NCBI GenBank assembly: GCA_965227945.1
Contig: CBDDGQ010000005.1
Coordinates: forward strand, 248,001 to 312,000
DNA: 64,000 nt
From: Azorhizobium sp965227945
GTDB lineage: Bacteria > Pseudomonadota > Alphaproteobacteria > Rhizobiales > Xanthobacteraceae
Direction: 5' to 3'
This document shows, piece by piece, positions 59,994 through 64,000 of this stretch (its first letter is position 1; every line of letters starts with the position of its first letter). The notes beneath the pieces are model-generated. The model saw nothing but the letters and a program-made list of their open reading frames with translations, did not search any database and was not told where the DNA came from. The position numbers and the translations under genes are program-made.

Positions 59994-60443
59994 ATGTCTT
60001 GCAATGGAGTTCTTCAGTCCGCGGCGCGCCCGCGGCGCCTGGGCGCCGCGCCGCCCCGCCGTCCGGTGCGGATGGCTGTGCTCATCCCTGCGGAGGCCTG
60101 TGCGGTGCCGGTGCCCGAGGCGGCCCGCGCCAGCAGCGCCGACGTGCGGCTGCTCTGCCGTCTTGCGGCCTTGCTGGCGGCGCGGCACCAGCGGTGCTCG
60201 TTGGAGGCGGTGTTGCAGGCACCCACCCGTGCGGCGCCGGTGGCGGCCGCCCGTCAATTGGCCATGTATCTTGCCCATGTGGCATTGGGATTGCCTCAGA
60301 CGCAGGTCGCACAAGGGTTTGCTCGGCATCGGCGCACGGTGTCGCACGCCTGTGGGCGGGTGGAGGATCGGCGCGACGATGCGCTCTTCGATGCCGAGGT
60401 CTGCGCTATCGAGCATCAGATCCGTTGGGCGGCGGGCCGATGA
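59994..60443 (+). CDS. DnaA C-terminal-domain-like HTH protein
   Basis: A 149-residue protein. After a basic N-terminal half, the C-terminal AARQLAMYLAHVALGLPQTQVAQGFARHRRTVSHACGRVEDRRDD matches DnaA domain IV, the DnaA-box-binding HTH, without the AAA+ part. Such proteins occur in rhizobia next to a DUF6456 gene. A role in DNA binding near replication control is likely; targets unknown. AGGAGGT is a strong ribosome site. Confidence 0.85.
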   Translation: MSCNGVLQSAARPRRLGAAPPRRPVRMAVLIPAEACAVPVPEAARASSADVRLLCRLAALLAARHQRCSLEAVLQAPTRAAPVAAARQLAMYLAHVALGLPQTQVAQGFARHRRTVSHACGRVEDRRDDALFDAEVCAIEHQIRWAAGR

Positions 60444-61108
60444 CCGCCCGCCCCGTGACGGCCCCAGGGCTTGCCATTCCTGCGCCCGGCGGCGTGACGG
60501 CCGAGACCGCGCCACGCCGGCGGCGCCGGTCCGGGACAGCGCCCACGGCTGCCCGGCAGCAGGCGGCGCAGACCCGGCGGGTGGGGGTGGATGGCCAGCC
60601 GATGCAGGTGCTGGTGGATCTGGCCGAAAGCCCCTTGGCGTGGCTGGCGCGCCGCCGCGACAAGGCCGGACATCCGATGATCTCGGATCTCCAGTTCCTG
60701 GCGGGCGAGCGTCTGCGGGTGGACTTCACCCGCGCCGGCCTGACCCCGCGCGTCACCACCGACTGGTCCGCCTTGGGGTCCTCGGGCGGCGGCGGCCCCG
60801 CCACCTTCAGCGATGCGGTCCTGAACGCCAAGGCGCGACTGACGGCGGCGCTGGTGGCGGTGGGTCCGGAACTGTCCGGGGTGCTGCTGGACGTGTGCTG
60901 CTTTCTGAAGGGCCTGGAGGCGGTGGAGGGCGAGCGCCAATGGCCGGCGCGGACAGCGAAGGTCGTGCTGGGCCTGGGGCTCGACCGGCTGGCGCGGCAT
61001 TATGGCTTGACGGGAGAAGCCCACGGCCGGCCGGCCCGGACCCGCGCCTGGCATGCCTCGCCCCCGTCCCCCGCCGACGCGGTGCCTCCGGACGACAGCC
61101 TTGCCTGA
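60440..61108 (+). CDS. DUF6456-type protein, partner of the DnaA-like gene
   Basis: A 222-residue protein. The C-terminal ~150 residues (SPLAWLARRRDKAGHPMISDLQFLAGERLRVDFTRAGLTPRVTTDW, then GVLLDVCCFLKGLEAVE and TAKVVLGLGLDRLARHYGL) fit DUF6456. It overlaps the DnaA-like gene by four bases. The N-terminus is basic and low complexity. Function unknown; joint action with the DnaA-like protein is inference. Confidence 0.82.
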   Translation: MTARPVTAPGLAIPAPGGVTAETAPRRRRRSGTAPTAARQQAAQTRRVGVDGQPMQVLVDLAESPLAWLARRRDKAGHPMISDLQFLAGERLRVDFTRAGLTPRVTTDWSALGSSGGGGPATFSDAVLNAKARLTAALVAVGPELSGVLLDVCCFLKGLEAVEGERQWPARTAKVVLGLGLDRLARHYGLTGEAHGRPARTRAWHASPPSPADAVPPDDSLA

Positions 61109-61199
61109 GACGCGCCACCGGAGCGCTGTCCCCGCCGGCGCGGCGCTCCGGGCCGCCGGCGGGGCGATGAGCCGCGGCCAGAAGATCCTTGACCTGGGT

Positions 61200-61221
61200 C
61201 GCATTCCCTTGGCGGAATGCG
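61200..61221. repeat. 8-bp inverted repeat before the DUF805 gene
   Basis: CGCATTCC-CTTGGC-GGAATGCG, perfect arms, followed by a purine tract and the ribosome site of the DUF805 gene. Either the terminator stem of the DUF6456 gene (no U-tract) or a leader element. Confidence 0.55.
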
Positions 61222-61240
61222 ATGGGGATAGGGGGGTAAA

Positions 61241-61615
61241 ATGAACGCATATCTTGCGGCGATGCGGAAGTACGCCACGTTCACCGGCCGAGCGAGCCGG
61301 TCCGAATATTGGCTGTTTCATCTCATTCTGGTGCTGCTGTCGATCGCCGCGTCGCTGCTCGATCTGCTGATCTTCGGCACGCGGGTCGCCGAGCACCAGG
61401 GACCAATCGGTGCCCTCGTGTTGCTGGTGCATCTCATTCCGTCGCTGGCCGTGTCGGTGCGCCGCATCCATGACATCGATCGCACCGGCTGGTGGCTGCT
61501 GCTCGATTTGACCGGCATCGGCGCGATCGTGATCTTCATCTTCGCGCTGCTGCGCGGCACCGCGGGCCCGAACACATACGGTGCCGATCCGCTCGCCACG
61601 CCTGTCGACGCCTGA
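61241..61615 (+). CDS. DUF805 membrane protein
   Basis: A 124-residue inner-membrane protein of DUF805: KYATFTGRASRSEYWLFHLILVLL, VRRIHDIDRTGWWLLLDLTGIGAIVIFIFALL and GPNTYGADPLA are signature parts. About four transmembrane helices. Function unknown in the family. Confidence 0.92.
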   Translation: MNAYLAAMRKYATFTGRASRSEYWLFHLILVLLSIAASLLDLLIFGTRVAEHQGPIGALVLLVHLIPSLAVSVRRIHDIDRTGWWLLLDLTGIGAIVIFIFALLRGTAGPNTYGADPLATPVDA

Positions 61616-61622
61616 ACCGGCC

Positions 61623-62072
61623 TCAGGCCGCGGTCAGCGCGGCCTGAGCATCGGCGCGGATGCGCTCCACCATGGAGCGCAGCCCGTTGGACCGCTGCGG
61701 GGTCAGATGACCCTCCAGACCAATGCGACGGAACACCGCCAGCGCGTCGGTCTTCAGGATCTCCTCGGCGCTATGGCCGGACATCAGTGTCAGGAGAACC
61801 GCCACCAGGCCCCGCACGATATGGGCGTCGGAATCCCCTTGGTAGGTCAGGATCGGCCCCTGCGGGCCATTCGCCCGGTCGCTGACCAGCCACACCTGGC
61901 TGGTGCAGCCCTGCACCTTGTTGTTCTCGGTCCGCAGATCGTCGGGGAAGGGCGGCAGCGCGCGGCCCAGTTCGATGACGAAGCGATATCGGTCCTCCCA
62001 GTCGTCCAGCATCTCGAAGTCTTCGATCAGCGCGTCGGCAGTCTTCGGTGCATCCATGGGACGGACATCCAT
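61623..62072 (-). CDS. sufE: SufE, second copy (housekeeping-like)
   Basis: A 149-residue SufE with the sulfur-accepting Cys in VQGCTSQVWLV and LDDWEDRYRFVIELGRALPPF. It is closely similar to the nif-linked copy at 29,654 and lies far from any suf operon. ATG 62072 is used; 62057 is an alternative. Probably the general-purpose copy. Confidence 0.94.
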   Translation of the reverse strand: MDVRPMDAPKTADALIEDFEMLDDWEDRYRFVIELGRALPPFPDDLRTENNKVQGCTSQVWLVSDRANGPQGPILTYQGDSDAHIVRGLVAVLLTLMSGHSAEEILKTDALAVFRRIGLEGHLTPQRSNGLRSMVERIRADAQAALTAA

Positions 62073-62173
62073 TCGCCGAGAGGGCGGTGTACGGGCAGCC
62101 AGATCGCCCGCGACCGGGCGATGCTGTCATATAGGCACACGCGGCGCGCCTTCAAAGGTGTACGGCGGCTGGA

Positions 62174-62626
62174 TCAGGCCGGGCGGCGCGGGGGCAGGGG
62201 CATGCCCGGCACCGGGGCCGGGGTGCCGTGACCGGGTTCAGCGCCCCATGCGGGCACCAGATCCTGCGGCGTCAGGCTGTGCGGCGCTTCGCCATCCTTG
62301 TCGGTGGCGGCGTTCTGCCGGGCAGGGAGGGCGGTATCGGCTTTGGCCGGCTTGCCCAGCGTGTCGCCCTTCGGGCTGCCAATGGTCTCATAGACCCACT
62401 TGGCGCCGGCCTGCGCCTTGTCGGTGAGATGCTCGATCATCTCGCCGCCCACCGAACACGCCTCCGGCTGTCGCTGGCAGAAGCCGCGGGCGTCGGCGAT
62501 CGCCGCCTGGACGGCGCCCATGGCCTGCCACGCCCCGATCTGCCGGCCCCCGTCGCTGGACAGGCCGATCGGCAGAATCAGCAAAATCAAGCCCAGCCAG
62601 AAGGCCATTCGGATCAAGAAAAACAT
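62174..62626 (-). CDS. DUF5330 membrane-anchored protein
   Basis: A 150-residue protein: N-terminal helix MFFLIRMAFWLGLILLILPIG, then GAVQAAIADARGFCQRQPEACSVGGEM, the DUF5330 core with two Cys, and a Pro-rich tail. It is common in Hyphomicrobiales. Function unknown. Confidence 0.85.
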   Translation of the reverse strand: MFFLIRMAFWLGLILLILPIGLSSDGGRQIGAWQAMGAVQAAIADARGFCQRQPEACSVGGEMIEHLTDKAQAGAKWVYETIGSPKGDTLGKPAKADTALPARQNAATDKDGEAPHSLTPQDLVPAWGAEPGHGTPAPVPGMPLPPRRPA

Positions 62627-62859
62627 CGGCGCCCTCGCGCATGCCTGACCAACCTCCTCCGCCAGGCAGCGCAAACCTACCAGAATTGGCCCTCGGCCGC
62701 AGCGCAGCGGGGTGCGGCGCACCGATCCTTTTCAAGACATCGTTAACGTTGAGGGGCAAAACCGGGGCCTGCGGCTTAGCGATCGCTTAAAGCCTTTTGT
62801 GCCAAGCTTTCCTCAACTTCATGCAAAGGCGCGAATGCGCCGGCGGCGCGGTGGGGCAG

Positions 62860-64000
62860 ATGGACTGGGTCTTGAGCGATCATCGGCAGATGGGGACCAC
62901 ACGGCAGGGGGCAGCCAGCCCTGCGGCGGACGGCCGCCAGCGCAGTTCCATGGCGGACCTGGCGGCGGTGGGCCGGCATAGCGCGGCGGCCTTGGGCGCC
63001 CTGGGCTTCATGTGCGCCCTGGCGGGCGGCGGCCTGCTGCTGGCGGCGGCCATCGGCCTGTCGGAGACCGGCGTGCCCGAGGGCGGCTGGCTCTTGGGCT
63101 GCGGCCTCATCAGCGCGGCCTTGGCGGCGGTGGCGGCCGGCCTGTCCCTGGGTGCGGAGCGCCTCGACCGCTCGCTGCAGAGCGTGGACCTGGCACTGGT
63201 CACCTTGCACAGCCGCGGCGGCGAGGTCATCGCCGTGGAGCATGCGGACGCCGTGCGCGCCAGCCTGGGCGACGATGATTTTCTCGGCCTCAGCCTGTTC
63301 GAGCGCATTCTGGTCCCCGATCGGCCGGCCTTCCTCGCCGCCTTGTCGGCAGCCTCCGCCGGGCCGCTGCCGACGGAATCCTGCTGCGATGTGCGCCTGC
63401 GCTGCGAGCGCGAGGGAGAAGCCCCGGATTTCGTGTGGATGGAAATGCGCTGCGTGCCCGCGGGCGAAGGCCGCGCCCGGGCGCGCTGGCGCGACATCCA
63501 TGGGGCAAAGCTCCGGGCCGAGGCCGACCATCAGGCGCGCACGGAAGCCGAGCGCGCCAATCTCGCCAAGAGCCGGTTCCTGGCCGCCATGAGCCACGAA
63601 TTGCGCACCCCGCTGAACACCATCTTGGGCTTTTCCGAACTGCTGGCGACCGACACCGAGCAGCGCATCGACCTCAATCGCAAGGCCGATTACGCCCGTA
63701 TCATCCACGAGAGCGGGCAGCATCTGCTGGGCGTGGTCAACGACATCCTCGATCTGTCGCGGGTCGAGGCCGGCGCCTATGAACTGGCCTTCGAGCCGCT
63801 GGATCTGGCGCATCTTGTGGACAGCTGCGTGGAAATGATCGGGCTCGACGCGGCCCGCCGCAACGTGCGCATCACCACCGTGCTGCCGGCCCGGGTCCCG
63901 CGCCCCATGGCGGACCAGCGGGCGGTGCGGCAGATGACACTGAACCTCCTGTCCAATGCGGTGAAGTTTTCCGAACACGGCGGCCGGGTGGAGGTCAACG
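62860..64000 (+). CDS. Membrane sensor histidine kinase, 3' part cut by the window end
   Basis: At least 380 residues. Two transmembrane helices (about GALGFMCALAGGGLLLAAAIGL and LISAALAAVAAGLSL) are followed by a PAS domain (SLQSVDLALVTLHSRGGEVIAVE). The HisKA motif is AAMSHELRTPLNTILGFSELL and the HATPase N-box begins in LNLLSNAVKFSEHGG. The G boxes lie past the window end. ATG 62860 has GGGG before it; 62821 is in frame but has no ribosome site. It may be a PleC/DivJ-type cell-cycle kinase; this is inference. Confidence 0.88.
   Translation, partial: MDWVLSDHRQMGTTRQGAASPAADGRQRSSMADLAAVGRHSAAALGALGFMCALAGGGLLLAAAIGLSETGVPEGGWLLGCGLISAALAAVAAGLSLGAERLDRSLQSVDLALVTLHSRGGEVIAVEHADAVRASLGDDDFLGLSLFERILVPDRPAFLAALSAASAGPLPTESCCDVRLRCEREGEAPDFVWMEMRCVPAGEGRARARWRDIHGAKLRAEADHQARTEAERANLAKSRFLAAMSHELRTPLNTILGFSELLATDTEQRIDLNRKADYARIIHESGQHLLGVVNDILDLSRVEAGAYELAFEPLDLAHLVDSCVEMIGLDAARRNVRITTVLPARVPRPMADQRAVRQMTLNLLSNAVKFSEHGGRVEVN

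Overview
The window is about 68 % GC (estimated by eye) and carries the nitrogen-fixation island of an alphaproteobacterium. NifA has the rhizobial oxygen-sensitive cysteine pattern, a FixK/FNR-type box lies in front of nifA, and the flank holds alphaproteobacterial marker genes (chpT, mucR, eipA). Gene content and nif arrangement suggest Hyphomicrobiales, probably the Xanthobacteraceae (Azorhizobium/Xanthobacter type). That placement is inference; no rRNA or tRNA gene was seen.

Nif island, about 150-46,125. (1) Minus strand 153-6,904: nifB, fdxN, a HesB/IscA protein, a TPR protein, an LRV iron-sulfur protein, nifZ, a second short NifZ-like protein, a DUF3024-like protein, a small unknown protein, a DegT/StrS-type protein without the PLP lysine, a [2Fe-2S] ferredoxin and a small unknown protein, read from a sigma54 promoter with a NifA site. 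(2) Minus strand 7,244-10,263: iscA, a NifU C-terminal-domain protein, nifS, nifT and a SIR2-like protein, again behind a sigma54/NifA promoter. (3) 10,410-19,517: poorly known genes (AAA+ ATPase, SDR-type oxidoreductase, LysR regulator, unknown 202-residue protein, Rieske protein, flavin amine oxidase, unknown protein, rhodanese sseA, two small unknown proteins), several with -24/-12-like elements. (4) Minus strand 20,170-29,071: nifH, nifD, nifK, nifE, nifN, nifX, NifX-associated protein, fdxB. (5) Plus strand 29,654-35,524: sufE, then ferredoxin-sufB-sufC-sufD-sufS, both units with -24/-12 promoters and the second with two perfect NifA sites. (6) 35,870-46,125: second LRV protein, an aegerolysin, nifA, NifA-type-promoter ahpC-ahpD, molybdenum genes (YqeB-like protein, modD, mop), nifV and cysE.

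Together these genes encode nitrogenase (NifHDK), FeMo-cofactor synthesis (NifB, NifEN, NifX, NifV homocitrate, Mo handling), Fe-S supply (NifS, the NFU protein, IscA and a complete SUF system), electron carriers and peroxide defence. The perfect or near-perfect NifA upstream sites (TGT-N10-ACA) paired with -24/-12 promoters tie nifB, iscA-nifUST, nifHDK, suf and ahpCD into one regulon. No nifW, nifQ or fixABCX gene was recognised in the window.

Flank, 46,780-64,000: ordinary chromosomal genes. These are a MarR-regulated FUSC/DUF1656/HlyD efflux operon, a LysR regulator, a small secreted protein, a membrane-anchored coiled-coil protein, eipA, cysQ, chpT, ptrB, msrB, mucR, a DnaA-C-terminal-like/DUF6456 pair, a DUF805 protein, a second sufE, a DUF5330 protein and the 5' part of a membrane histidine kinase cut by the window end.
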